A DNA stretch of 64,000 bases from an uncultured Mycoplasmatota bacterium. Its GTDB lineage: Bacteria > Bacillota_I > Bacilli_A > Izemoplasmatales > Izemoplasmataceae. The notes beneath the pieces are model-generated. The model made no database searches. It was not told the DNA's origin and saw only the letters and a program-made list of their open reading frames with translations. This document shows positions 42,638 to 51,550 of the stretch, piece after piece. How positions within the stretch are numbered: the first letter of the stretch is position 1; each line of letters starts with the position of its first letter. The position numbers and the translations under genes were made by a program. The DNA lies in NCBI GenBank assembly GCA_913056275.1, contig CAJXLP010000003.1, positions 23,581-87,580 of the forward strand. Reading direction: 5' to 3'.

Positions 42638-43199
42638 GCGATGGATAGTTATCATTGAACTGCTTCAAAGCGCCCCCTATTTAGCGGGGGGTTTTTTGAT
42701 TGTATTAAGCATGATTCATCCATTGATTGGCGGCCCGTTAAGCATCGCCATTCAAACCCTCTTGATCGGTGTATTTGATTCAATCATTCTCGGCAGCCTC
42801 ATCATGTGGGGAGCCAACTTGATTGGCATCATGCTGTACTACCTCATATTTCACCGGTTTATCGAATGGATTGACCCATGGCTTCGCACGCAAAAGAAAC
42901 TTCAAGCCTTGCTTGCTTGGAGTGAAAAAAAAGCCCCATGGCAACACGTGATTGCCTTAGGGCTTCCGTTTATTTATACGTATCCGTTGCGGATTACCCT
43001 CGTGAAAGCGCAGGGCTTTAAACGATTTACTATGATGCTTGCAACATCGTACGCAATGCTTGTTGGATTTAATCTCATTTTGATATATACCGTATTTGGA
43101 AGCATTGCCAATGACTTGCCGGCCATCGTTCCACTCGGTATTTTTGGCTTATTATTTTTTCTAGTCTATCAGTTTAAGGGCCGGTTAGACCTCGGGTAA
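42630..43199 (+). CDS. Multi-pass membrane protein, possibly DedA/VTT-like
   Basis: 189 residues, about five helices. Segment HPLIGGPLSIAIQTLLIG...GANLIGIMLYYLIFHRF recalls the VTT/DedA fold, but key charged motifs are not clear. ATG 42630 overlaps the previous stop by 8 bases, favouring it over an upstream in-frame codon. Its last 15 bases overlap the convergent GDPD gene. Function not recognised. Confidence 0.6.
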   Translation: MNERWIVIIELLQSAPYLAGGFLIVLSMIHPLIGGPLSIAIQTLLIGVFDSIILGSLIMWGANLIGIMLYYLIFHRFIEWIDPWLRTQKKLQALLAWSEKKAPWQHVIALGLPFIYTYPLRITLVKAQGFKRFTMMLATSYAMLVGFNLILIYTVFGSIANDLPAIVPLGIFGLLFFLVYQFKGRLDLG

Positions 43200-43916
43200 A
43201 AAGCCTTCAAAGACGACGTTATCCACCCGCGTTAACGCGTTGGTGTAGTCGGCCTGAGTTTTGGCTGTATACCCGATGATTGGCTTTTTGCTTTTTTTAA
43301 AACGATCCACGGTTGGATTGGGTAGGGCTGATATGTCGTATGTCACAAAATCAGGCTGCGTCCATGGATTGAGTAACATTCGACTTAAATAAAACTTTTT
43401 AAACGATGATAAATGCGTGTTATTAGCAAACTGCGAACTAATTTGGCCCCTTAATATTGCCGGGGCTTTTTTCTTTAAGTGGCGCACGATGGCGGGTGAG
43501 AATGAGTGAATGGCGACCTCCCCGGAGTAGTCTTTAAGTAAGGTAATGACCGCGTTGGTCAAACTGACAACGGGTGAATCTGCTTTTATTTCAATGAGCA
43601 ATGGCACCCGCCCATCAACGAACTGTAAAACGTCTTCGAGTGACGCAATCGTCTCCGTTGAATCGGCGAGCGTATAGGTTTTGAGTGTCTGAAGTTCACG
43701 CTGGTAGACGAATGCATCTTCGCCGGTCATGCGAGCTAAATGAGCATCATGAAAAACAACGGGGATGCCCTCTAAAGATGCTTGCACATCACATTCGATG
43801 GCGAACCCGTGGGTGAGTGCGGCCACAAAGGCGGCCATGCTGTTTTCAGGCCGCGAGTCATCGTGCAACCCTCGATGGGCGATGTGGGTCTTCTTAAGCC
43901 ATGAAGTATCTGTCAT
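43185..43916 (-). CDS. Glycerophosphodiester phosphodiesterase (cytoplasmic)
   Basis: GDPD TIM barrel without a signal peptide. Catalytic/metal motifs: IAHRGLHDDSRPENS, ECDVQ, VVFHDAHLARMTG and LIEIKAD. 243 residues. It hydrolyses glycerophosphodiesters to glycerol 3-phosphate. Last gene of the ppx-ppk operon, coupled to ppk by a 4-base overlap. Confidence 0.92.
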   Translation of the reverse strand: MTDTSWLKKTHIAHRGLHDDSRPENSMAAFVAALTHGFAIECDVQASLEGIPVVFHDAHLARMTGEDAFVYQRELQTLKTYTLADSTETIASLEDVLQFVDGRVPLLIEIKADSPVVSLTNAVITLLKDYSGEVAIHSFSPAIVRHLKKKAPAILRGQISSQFANNTHLSSFKKFYLSRMLLNPWTQPDFVTYDISALPNPTVDRFKKSKKPIIGYTAKTQADYTNALTRVDNVVFEGFLPEV

Positions 43917-45907
43917 ACGTAGTCCTTTTCTTTTTTAGCGAGATGTAAAAAGTATTGATGCACACTAAAATCGGAGTTTTTTTGGGACACCATAATATGG
44001 TCGCCTTCCTGATTGATTTCACTTGTATGTTTCGTATCTTCCCAAGACTTTTCAAAGATGTGCGTCAGTCTTTCCTTGACTAATGGATCATAGACGGGAC
44101 ATAAAATTTCGTGGCGACGGGTAAGATTTCGACTCATGAGGTCGGATGAACCTAGATATATATTCGGATTTTTCTTCCCAAAGAAATAAACTCTCGAATG
44201 TTCTAAAAATCGTCCGACAATCGCATGCACTTTGAAATGATCCGTGTAACCTTTGAGTTCAGGTTTTAAACATTGAATCGAGCGGATGATGGCGTGAATC
44301 TTCACGCCCGCTTGGGACGCTTTTACGAGGGCATCCATGATGTCTTTATCGGTCATCGCATTGATTTTAAAGGCGATATAGCCTTTGTCTTTCTTTTTTC
44401 TTTCGCGGTCAATCAGCGCTAAAAGTTGGGTTTTTAAGTGATTAGGCGCCACCAGTAAATGATCAAATGTGGGCAGTTCTTTTTTGACTTTTAAAGAGTC
44501 AAAAAAGCGTTTGGCATCGTGTCCGATGCCCGCATGTGCAGTTAAATAGGCAAAATCCGTATAGCGACGCGCCGTGATTTCGTGATAATTGCCGGTGCCA
44601 ACTTGGGTGAGTGTTCGCCCGTCTTTGAAGGTCATGAGGAAAAGTTTCGCATGCAGTTTATACGTTTTTGGTCCGTATAAAATCTTACATCCCGCAGCTT
44701 CCAGTTCTTGGGCATAAAATAAATTATTGCCCTCATCAAACCGCGCTCGAAGCTCTAAGACGACCGTCACTTTTTTCCCGTTTTTGCGGGCCATTTTTAA
44801 CACATTGACTAAGTGGGAGTGTTCAGCCAGGCGGTAGATGGTAATCCACATTTCTTCCACATCGCTTTGCATGGCGCCTTCATAAATTAACATCTCAAAG
44901 GTCACAAACGAATCATACGGATAGTGCCATAAGACATCATTTTTAAGGATTTGTTTGATGATTGATTTCTTCTCATCCATCATCACCGGCCACGTCGGTT
45001 GGTGCGTGGGAAAGCGTAAGGAGGAGTGTTTGCGTGGAATCATTTGATTTAAAAATTTATGGAGGTTTTCCCACGATTCAAAATTATCCACGGCATACAA
45101 AGCTTCACCAGTAAGTGTCATCCGCCGCTTAAAAAAAGGCAAGATGTCATCCCGGTGCGCACTTTTCAAATGGATGCGTAAAAATTCTTGGGTCGTGCGC
45201 TTTTTGAGTAGTTTCCGGATGGCTTTGGGGAGGTCTTCGGCTTCATCAAATTCTCCCGCATCTGAGACGTCTGCATTGCGAATGAATTGAATGGTAAAGT
45301 ATTGATCGAAAGTCTCATTAAATAAGGTCGTTAAAATATCATCAACACGCACGTAGTGTGTATCATCTAACGCCATCGCATAGGGGGGTTCTTGAATGAA
45401 TTCAATTTGGTAAAACGTACTTTTAGCCGTTTTAATGAGGCGATACGTTCGGTCACTTGCGGCGGTTAATATGAATTCAGATAAAGATACTTTCATACGG
45501 TGAGATAAGGTGAAATACTCTTTGAAAAAGCGTTCCATAAGCGTTGCTTTGTCTGATTCGGATAGACTTTCCACTTTGACAAAGTGATAGCCTTCTTCGC
45601 TCAAAGTCTCCAGCAAGGCTTCCCCCGCTTGCAACATATCAATCCGTTGACGATTCATCGTTTCATTGAGTTGATCGATGATCACACCTAACGGCAAGCC
45701 TGACCGCCAATCGACATGATTGGGATCTACATCCAACAAGGTTTTCAGCGAGCCAATGCGAATCATCGCGAACTCTTTTAAGTTCGACGAGACAATGCGT
45801 AAAAATAAGGCCCGTTCCAGCAGAGGATGGATGGGTCTTTTCGCTTCGTCTAAGACGCGTTGATTAAATTTGAGCCACGAGACATCCCGGTTTAAATATA
45901 CATTCAT
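43913..45907 (-). CDS. ppk: Polyphosphate kinase
   Basis: Makes polyphosphate from ATP (and can run in reverse). Four-domain PPK1 of 664 residues. N-terminal RDVSWLKFNQRVLDEA; phospho-His in KLHAKLFLM and the second conserved His in LEHSRVYFFG. Flanked by exopolyphosphatase upstream and GDPD downstream, each overlapping by 4 bases. Confidence 0.96.
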   Translation of the reverse strand: MNVYLNRDVSWLKFNQRVLDEAKRPIHPLLERALFLRIVSSNLKEFAMIRIGSLKTLLDVDPNHVDWRSGLPLGVIIDQLNETMNRQRIDMLQAGEALLETLSEEGYHFVKVESLSESDKATLMERFFKEYFTLSHRMKVSLSEFILTAASDRTYRLIKTAKSTFYQIEFIQEPPYAMALDDTHYVRVDDILTTLFNETFDQYFTIQFIRNADVSDAGEFDEAEDLPKAIRKLLKKRTTQEFLRIHLKSAHRDDILPFFKRRMTLTGEALYAVDNFESWENLHKFLNQMIPRKHSSLRFPTHQPTWPVMMDEKKSIIKQILKNDVLWHYPYDSFVTFEMLIYEGAMQSDVEEMWITIYRLAEHSHLVNVLKMARKNGKKVTVVLELRARFDEGNNLFYAQELEAAGCKILYGPKTYKLHAKLFLMTFKDGRTLTQVGTGNYHEITARRYTDFAYLTAHAGIGHDAKRFFDSLKVKKELPTFDHLLVAPNHLKTQLLALIDRERKKKDKGYIAFKINAMTDKDIMDALVKASQAGVKIHAIIRSIQCLKPELKGYTDHFKVHAIVGRFLEHSRVYFFGKKNPNIYLGSSDLMSRNLTRRHEILCPVYDPLVKERLTHIFEKSWEDTKHTSEINQEGDHIMVSQKNSDFSVHQYFLHLAKKEKDYV

Positions 45908-46830
45908 AGTTTTAAGGTTAAAGGCTTAAGCTCAGGAAAGTCCTTTTCTAAATTTTTCACAATAAATCCTTCCCGGACCCCTTGCGTAAAGATACGCATA
46001 TGCTCAGCGGCAAAGAATTCTTGAATGGCATCGAGAATGACAAGCCCTGTCCCGATTGTATGAATCCGTTCCGGAACGGTTCGAATGAGTTTTAAATAGG
46101 CATTCTTTTCTTTGGAGGTAATGAGGGCAATTAACGGTTTCACGTGACTTAGCGCTACTGGCTCTGCCGCATACGGATCAAGTGTAGGATCAATCAGTTT
46201 ACGCGCCGCACGCATTGTGCCACCCACGCCGTGAATCATCGGCTGTTTGCTCGGCATTTTTAATTGTGCCGCGAGTAAATGTTTGGTTACTTGTTTTTTG
46301 ATTTTACGTTGCGCTTTTTTCCCTGGAATCAGTTTTTTAACATGATCCATGTAGGAGGACAAAGAGCCAATCGGAATCGCATCTGCACTGAGAATCTCGC
46401 CGTTTTCATACGTCACAATTTCCGTCGATCCCCCGCCAATATCGACAACAACCCCGTCGTTTTCGGGAGCGTCTAAAAAGACGGCATGAAAGTCATACGT
46501 CGCTTCTTCAGAACCACTTAATAAATGCATTTCTAGATGTTTGATTGATTGAAACGCATTCATAAATTGGTCTTTATTGGCAGCTTTACGAATGGTTGCG
46601 GTCGCAATCAAATAGGTTTTTTGAATGCGCGATCCTTTGAGTTCGTTGAGAAACTTTTGAACCGTATGGATAGCGACATGCAAGCCTTCATCACTGAGCA
46701 CTTCGTCTTCTAAATAGGCGGCAAGGCCCACCGTTTCTTTGTGTGAACTTTTTAGTTTCAAAATGTGTTTTTTCACTTTATAAATGTTTAATCGAGCCGT
46801 ATTGGACCCTAAATCGATAATGGCATACAT
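45904..46830 (-). CDS. ppx: Ppx/GppA-family exopolyphosphatase
   Basis: ASKHA-fold phosphatase that degrades polyphosphate or pppGpp. Motifs IDLGSNTARLNIY and DIGGGSTEIV. 308 residues, the short form without the C-terminal HD-like domain of E. coli Ppx. First gene of the operon; promoter at 46852-46880. Encoding both synthesis and breakdown in one transcript suggests control by enzyme activity more than by expression. Confidence 0.92.
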   Translation of the reverse strand: MYAIIDLGSNTARLNIYKVKKHILKLKSSHKETVGLAAYLEDEVLSDEGLHVAIHTVQKFLNELKGSRIQKTYLIATATIRKAANKDQFMNAFQSIKHLEMHLLSGSEEATYDFHAVFLDAPENDGVVVDIGGGSTEIVTYENGEILSADAIPIGSLSSYMDHVKKLIPGKKAQRKIKKQVTKHLLAAQLKMPSKQPMIHGVGGTMRAARKLIDPTLDPYAAEPVALSHVKPLIALITSKEKNAYLKLIRTVPERIHTIGTGLVILDAIQEFFAAEHMRIFTQGVREGFIVKNLEKDFPELKPLTLKL

Positions 46831-46851
46831 GAAAGACTCCTTATGCGTTTA

Positions 46852-46880
46852 AGTGTAGGCGGGATTATCTGAGATTTCAA
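46852..46880 (-). promoter_or_regulatory. Promoter of ppx-ppk-GDPD operon
   Basis: Minus strand TTGAAA (46875-46880), 17-base spacer, TACACT (46852-46857), 22 bases from the ppx start. Confidence 0.7.
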
Positions 46881-46975
46881 GACAGACCATGTGTTAAAGT
46901 GTGCAACGAATGGCCTGACCCTCGCGATGAAAAGAGCCTACAGGTTTATTGTAAGCGGTCTCTGGCAAAACGAGT

Positions 46976-47001
46976 AAAAAAAAGAAGGGGGTGAGCCCTT
47001 C
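46976..47001 (-). terminator. Strong intrinsic terminator of unassigned transcript
   Basis: Minus strand GAAGGG / CCCTTC with a six-base loop and eight consecutive T. It lies upstream of the ppx promoter and downstream of no coding gene. Confidence 0.85.
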
Positions 47002-47100
47002 AAAAATAGGAGAATCCGAGAAAACGAATCAAATATAGGATATATGAGTGTTGTGAAGCCCCAGTTTCAAACCTGTTAAGTTTCTGTGAAATCGTCCCCC
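46976..47100 (-). ncRNA. Candidate small RNA in 335-base intergenic region
   Basis: No convincing ORF lies between ppx (starts 46830, minus) and trhO (starts 47166, plus). On the minus strand a textbook terminator occurs at 46976-47001 (GAAGGG-CTCACC-CCCTTC and eight T) with no gene upstream of it, so it must end an unannotated transcript. Upstream are pairing segments AAAC/GTTT and TTTCACAG/GAAACTG. The 5' end is a guess. No Rfam family recognised; 6S, SRP, tmRNA and RNase P signatures were looked for and not found. 46881-46975 shows nothing further. Confidence 0.4.
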
Positions 47101-47107
47101 GAAATGA

Positions 47108-47136
47108 CTTGCAAAGTTCGCATACAACCTTATAAT
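47108..47136 (+). promoter_or_regulatory. Promoter of trhO
   Basis: CTTGCA or TTGCAA (from 47108/47109) with 17/16-base spacing to TATAAT (47131-47136). Start about 25 bases before the ATG. Confidence 0.7.
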
Positions 47137-47165
47137 ATAAATTATCTCATTGAAAGGAGCCTGCC

Positions 47166-48152
47166 ATGTACAAAGTCCTTTTGTATTACTTTTATACGCC
47201 CATTGAAGATGTTGATGCCAAGATTGAGGCTCATAAACGGTTTATGGACGCCCATCATATCTTAGGGCGCGTATATTTGACCGAGGAAGGCATTAACGGC
47301 ACGGTATCCGGTCTAGATGCAAACATTGACGCATACAAAACGTATTTAAGTGACGATCCACTTTTTAACGGCATCGTATTTAAAGAAAGTACCCACCCCG
47401 CGCATACGTTTAAAAAAATCATCGTTAAAAACAAAAACGAACTGGTAAATCTATCGTTAGCCGATGACGTCAACCCGAGAGAGATTACGGGGCGGCATAT
47501 CGACCCGGTTGAGTTTCATCAACGAATTCATGATCCGAACACGGTCATTATCGATGCGCGTAACGATTACGAATATGACATGGGGCATTTTAAAGGGGCC
47601 TTAAGACCCGATATCCGGACTTTCCGTGAACTTCCCGACTGGGTACGCGCCAACAAAGATAAATTAGCGGGTAAAAAAATTGTCGCCTATTGTACGGGAG
47701 GCGTCCGCTGTGAGAAATTTACCGGTTGGTTAAAAAAAGAAGGCTATGACGATGTCGGTCAACTAAACGGTGGCATCCAAACTTATGGGGCGCACCCCGA
47801 TACTCAAGGAGAATTTTGGGAAGGCTCAATGTATGTGTTTGATGAGCGAATCGGCATGCCAATCAATCAGGTTGATCCCGTCATCGTATCTAAGGATCAC
47901 TACACGAACGCCCCGTGTGATCGGATGTTTAATTGTGCCAACCCCCAGTGCAACGCACAAATCTTTGGGACCAAAGAAACCCAACACGCCCACTTAGGTG
48001 GGTGTTCCCTGTATTGCAGCTTACATCCTTTAAATCGCTACGCCAAACTGTTAGATCCTGCTGAAAAAGCACGCATCATTACTCGGTTGAAAGCACCTAC
48101 CCAAAATCCCCCAATGAGCCGTAAAAACACGCCTTTAGAAGCCACGACCTAG
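47166..48152 (+). CDS. trhO: tRNA uridine(34) hydroxylase, rhodanese-like
   Basis: Oxygen-dependent hydroxylation of U34 in tRNA, the first step to cmo5U/mo5U. N-terminal acylphosphatase-like domain (YYFYTPIED...EGINGTVSG), rhodanese domain with active Cys in YCTGGVRCEKF, and a C-terminal Cys-rich segment (CDRMFNCANPQCN). 328 residues. Its stop is in the loop of the following terminator. Confidence 0.93.
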   Translation: MYKVLLYYFYTPIEDVDAKIEAHKRFMDAHHILGRVYLTEEGINGTVSGLDANIDAYKTYLSDDPLFNGIVFKESTHPAHTFKKIIVKNKNELVNLSLADDVNPREITGRHIDPVEFHQRIHDPNTVIIDARNDYEYDMGHFKGALRPDIRTFRELPDWVRANKDKLAGKKIVAYCTGGVRCEKFTGWLKKEGYDDVGQLNGGIQTYGAHPDTQGEFWEGSMYVFDERIGMPINQVDPVIVSKDHYTNAPCDRMFNCANPQCNAQIFGTKETQHAHLGGCSLYCSLHPLNRYAKLLDPAEKARIITRLKAPTQNPPMSRKNTPLEATT

Positions 48153-48162
48153 TGGCTTTTTT
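48140..48162 (+). terminator. Intrinsic terminator after trhO
   Basis: AGCCAC / GTGGCT with loop GACCTA containing the trhO stop, then six T. Confidence 0.85.
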
Positions 48163-48210
48163 GTTAGGGAATTACTAGCCAATTTGATACAATAAATGAA
48201 GGAGGCTTTT

Positions 48211-49680
48211 ATGCAAACTGTAAGTGCACTCGTCGCCTACGCGATTGATAACGGCATGATTAAAAAAAGCGACGTCATCTATGTGACGAATGCGATTTTA
48301 GCATTGCTTGAAGAAAATCCTGCCAAAGAAACCTATGAAAAGCCGAAAACAACCCAACGAACACTCCGCGTTTTTTTAGATCCGCTTTTAGATCTTGCCG
48401 CTGAAAAAGGCTTGATCGCGTCCAATTCAATTCATGACCGGGACCGATTTGAAGCCCGGATTATGGATGCTTTAATGCCTAGACCATCCGAATTACAGCG
48501 TACATTCGAAGAACACTATGCACAGTCTCCAGAGGACGCAACGGATTATTTGTATGACTTAGCGCGTAATTCCAATTACATCAAAACCGACCGCTTAAAG
48601 AAAAATAAACATTTTTCCGTGAAAACGGCGTACGGTGAATTGCAGGCCACCATCAATCTCGCCAAACCTGAAAAAGACCCGCAAGCCATCAAGGCCGCGC
48701 AAACGGAAGAAGGGACGTATCCTCCGTGTTTGCTGTGTAAGGAGTACGTCGGGTTAAACCAAGACTTTAAACCTCCGAGAAAAAATCACCGGATCATCCA
48801 ACTCAGATTAAATGATGAACCATTTTATTTTCAATTTTCTCCGTACGTGTACTACAACGAGCATGCCATTGTCATTTACCGTGATCACGTACCGATGAAT
48901 TTGAGCCAAAAAACGTATCGCCGTTTGCTTGATTTTGTCGATCAATTCCCCCATTATTTTTTAGGATCAAACGCTGGGTTACCGATTGTGGGTGGATCCA
49001 TTTTATCCCATGAACACTACCAAGGCGGTCATGCTGATTTTCCGATTGATGCCGCGCGTGTGTTAGAAACCTACCAATATGGGTCAGTCAGTATTGAACA
49101 CCTTTTATGGCCCTTGTCAGTCCTCCGTTTTAAAGCAAAAGATGCTGACATCTTAGTCAACGTGGTTGATCGTTTTGAACACATTTGGCGGAATTATCAC
49201 AATGAATCACTCGGCATTATTGCAAAGACAGGGGTCCGGCATAATGCGATTACTCCGATTGCCCGAAAAGTCGGCGATGAGTACCAAATGACCATTGCTT
49301 TAAGAAACAATGTGACGAGTGAAAAATACCCCGATGGGGTGTTTCACACCCACCCCAATCACCAACACATAAAAAAAGAGAACTTAGGGCTCATTGAAGT
49401 GATGGGCTTAGGCATTTTACCGGGTCGGTTAGACGAGGAATTGCCACAAATTACTCGGTTCATCACGGGAGATGAAGCGCTTCAAAACATCCCGAAATCG
49501 ATGCAGCCCTGGGCCTTAGAGCTTAAGGAAAGCGCGCCCACTAAAAATGTGTTAGAATTTGTCTATCAAGAAGCCGCCCAAGTCTTTGTATCTAGCTTAG
49601 AAGACGCCGCGGTGTTCCCCCATACAGAGGCGGGAAATAAAGCATTTAACGGATTTATCCAAAAATTCTTAACGACTTAA
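48211..49680 (+). CDS. galT: UDP-glucose-hexose-1-phosphate uridylyltransferase, Firmicutes type
   Basis: Galactose-1-phosphate uridylyltransferase of the type 2 (Bacillus-like) family. Seen: SHEHYQGG (HxH-type motif), FHTHPNHQHIKKENLGLIEVMGL and ILPGRL. ATG 48211 follows AAGGAGG; the ATG at 48196 would put the SD inside the gene. 489 residues. No galK or galE is next to it. Followed after 9 bases by a small membrane-protein gene. Confidence 0.93.
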   Translation: MQTVSALVAYAIDNGMIKKSDVIYVTNAILALLEENPAKETYEKPKTTQRTLRVFLDPLLDLAAEKGLIASNSIHDRDRFEARIMDALMPRPSELQRTFEEHYAQSPEDATDYLYDLARNSNYIKTDRLKKNKHFSVKTAYGELQATINLAKPEKDPQAIKAAQTEEGTYPPCLLCKEYVGLNQDFKPPRKNHRIIQLRLNDEPFYFQFSPYVYYNEHAIVIYRDHVPMNLSQKTYRRLLDFVDQFPHYFLGSNAGLPIVGGSILSHEHYQGGHADFPIDAARVLETYQYGSVSIEHLLWPLSVLRFKAKDADILVNVVDRFEHIWRNYHNESLGIIAKTGVRHNAITPIARKVGDEYQMTIALRNNVTSEKYPDGVFHTHPNHQHIKKENLGLIEVMGLGILPGRLDEELPQITRFITGDEALQNIPKSMQPWALELKESAPTKNVLEFVYQEAAQVFVSSLEDAAVFPHTEAGNKAFNGFIQKFLTT

Positions 49681-49689
49681 GGAGGGTAT

Positions 49690-50046
49690 ATGTATACACT
49701 TATACCAATTACTGGCATTGTCACCGCTGTCTTTTTCTTCCTAGCCGCGACGAACGGGATTAAGAAGTATGTAAAGAATGGCGTTGTTCAATTTCTTGCG
49801 TCTCAGCATCGTCTGTTTGGTGCGCTTGCCGCCTTGACTGCAATCGTCCACATGATCCTGGCTGTGTCGATGGGCGCCCTTAGAATTACAGGGACTGTGT
49901 CCATACTCGGCATCCTAGTGACCGCCATTGCTGGTGGTGGATTCTTTCAAAAAGGGTCCCGGGGATTATACATTACGCACCGCATTGCTGGACCAGTAAC
50001 CGCAGTCCTCATCATCATTCACATTATATTTAATAGTGCATACTAA
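49690..50046 (+). CDS. Small four-helix membrane protein with paired heme-ligand-like histidines
   Basis: 118 residues, four predicted helices. Helices 2 and 4 each contain H-x13-H (His40/His54 and His97/His111), starting HRLFG and HRIAG. This is the spacing of stacked di-heme sites in ferric reductase and NADPH oxidase-type proteins. There is no flavin or NAD domain. AGGAGG precedes the ATG 9 bases after galT. A terminator follows. Heme binding is inferred from the motif. Confidence 0.65.
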   Translation: MYTLIPITGIVTAVFFFLAATNGIKKYVKNGVVQFLASQHRLFGALAALTAIVHMILAVSMGALRITGTVSILGILVTAIAGGGFFQKGSRGLYITHRIAGPVTAVLIIIHIIFNSAY

Positions 50047-50074
50047 AAAAGGATCCCGCTGGGGATCCTTTTTT
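50045..50074. terminator. Bidirectional terminator
   Basis: AAAAAAGGATCCC / GGGATCCTTTTTT with a four-base loop. Ends the galT unit and the convergent amino-acid transporter operon. Confidence 0.92.
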
Positions 50075-50780
50075 AATGCACTTTACTCATAAAGTCTTTA
50101 AGCTGTTCGGTTTTTGGGGCATCTAAGATTTTTGGAGTGCCTTGTTCAACGATGTTGCCTTCTTGCATGAAGACGACGTAATTGGCAAACTTTCTCACGA
50201 AACTCATGACGTGGGTGACTAAGACGAAATCTTTTCCGAGTTCTCTGAGTTCTTCAATGGCAATGAGCACTTCATCGGTGAGAATTGGATCGAGCGAAGA
50301 GGTCGGTTCATCGAGAAATATGACGTCTGGATTGACTGACAAGGCGCGTGCAATGGAGGCCCGCTGAGCTTGCCCACCCGATACATTTTTCGGGAGCTTA
50401 TCCATTTGATCTTCGAGTTTGAGCAGCCGGAGATTTGCTTCGGCAATCTGTTCGGCTTCATCGAGTGGAATGTTGCGGGTTTTTTCTAAGACCAGTGTAA
50501 TGTTGCGTTTGAGCGACAAATGGGGAAACAGGTTGTGAGATTGAAAGACAAATCCGATGTGCTTTTTGTATTCCGCATCATTGGTCACGTCCCAATCATT
50601 AATCTTCAAAGTGCCAGACGTGGGCTTTTCCAACCCAGCCATCAACCGAATGAGGGTGGATTTGCCTGACCCTGACATGCCGATGAGGGCGACTGCATTG
50701 TATTCGGTTAGGACGAGTTCAAGTTCGTGTAAGACTTCCACATCATACGTATGGGAGATTTTATTGAGTTCTATTTTCAT
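50073..50780 (-). CDS. glnQ: Amino-acid ABC transporter ATP-binding protein
   Basis: Polar amino-acid uptake ATPase. Walker A GMSGSGKST, signature VSGGQAQRASIARAL, Walker B VIFLDEPTSSLD. ATG 50780 forms an ATGA overlap with the permease stop and is preferred to the in-frame GTG at 50789. 235 residues. Last gene of a three-gene importer operon. Confidence 0.93.
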   Translation of the reverse strand: MKIELNKISHTYDVEVLHELELVLTEYNAVALIGMSGSGKSTLIRLMAGLEKPTSGTLKINDWDVTNDAEYKKHIGFVFQSHNLFPHLSLKRNITLVLEKTRNIPLDEAEQIAEANLRLLKLEDQMDKLPKNVSGGQAQRASIARALSVNPDVIFLDEPTSSLDPILTDEVLIAIEELRELGKDFVLVTHVMSFVRKFANYVVFMQEGNIVEQGTPKILDAPKTEQLKDFMSKVH

Positions 50781-51550
50781 AAACTCCACCGCCTTTCAAT
50801 GTAGCGTGTCAGCTGGGAAAGAGGAATCGTGATCACTAAGTACAAGACCCACACCAGCATGTAGCCCTCGATGAATGCAAAGTTTTGTGACTGGGCGACG
50901 CGAATCGAGTAAAAGAGTTCCCCATACGCAATGACGTTTAAGAGGGCACTCCCTTTCACAATTTGCGAAAAGTTATTCATCATCGGTGGCATTAACACGC
51001 GGATAACTTGCGGAATAATAATGTAGCGATAGCGTTGATACGGCGTAAACCCAAACAAGTCCATGGCCAAATATTGCTCGTCTGAAATCGAAGAAATGGC
51101 TGACTTGTAGACGTTTTTCATATACGGTGTCATGTAGGTAATCAGGCCAATATAGCCCATCGTATTTCGGTCAAGGCTATTAAACGCTGGACCGATCACG
51201 AAGGCGGATATGACAATCAAAACAAGCAACGGAGTTCCGTAAATGATTTCTGTAAAGACTTCGGTGAACGCTCTAAAATATTGAATTTTAGAAATCGACA
51301 TCAAATAAAAGATAAAGCCGATAATCAAACTTAAAACCAAGGCAACAAACGACACGACAATCGTATTGACTAATCCATTCCGAATGAGCGTGACGTATGG
51401 CCGGTAAAGCGCTAAGCTAAATGTCCCGGTTTGGCGAACGATGACAAAGGTGATAAACGCTAAAATAGTTGCAAATGCGAGCGCATATGCAACTATTCTA
51501 TTTTGGAACACATTCACTTGGAATGATTTATTTTTTTTAGGCTTATTCAT
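50777..51550 (-). CDS. Amino-acid ABC transporter permease
   Basis: Membrane permease of the HisMQ family, 257 residues, with a basic N-terminus and the coupling loop AMDLFGFTPYQRYRYIIIPQ. Overlaps the binding-protein gene by 8 bases and the ATPase gene by 4. Confidence 0.92.
   Translation of the reverse strand: MNKPKKNKSFQVNVFQNRIVAYALAFATILAFITFVIVRQTGTFSLALYRPYVTLIRNGLVNTIVVSFVALVLSLIIGFIFYLMSISKIQYFRAFTEVFTEIIYGTPLLVLIVISAFVIGPAFNSLDRNTMGYIGLITYMTPYMKNVYKSAISSISDEQYLAMDLFGFTPYQRYRYIIIPQVIRVLMPPMMNNFSQIVKGSALLNVIAYGELFYSIRVAQSQNFAFIEGYMLVWVLYLVITIPLSQLTRYIERRWSL

Noticed and set aside
46831..47165. 6S RNA, SRP RNA, tmRNA or RNase P RNA in the long intergenic region
   Set aside because: The expected conserved motifs (for example GGAA-loop SRP helix, tmRNA acceptor end, RNase P conserved regions) were not found on either strand; reported only as an unassigned small RNA.
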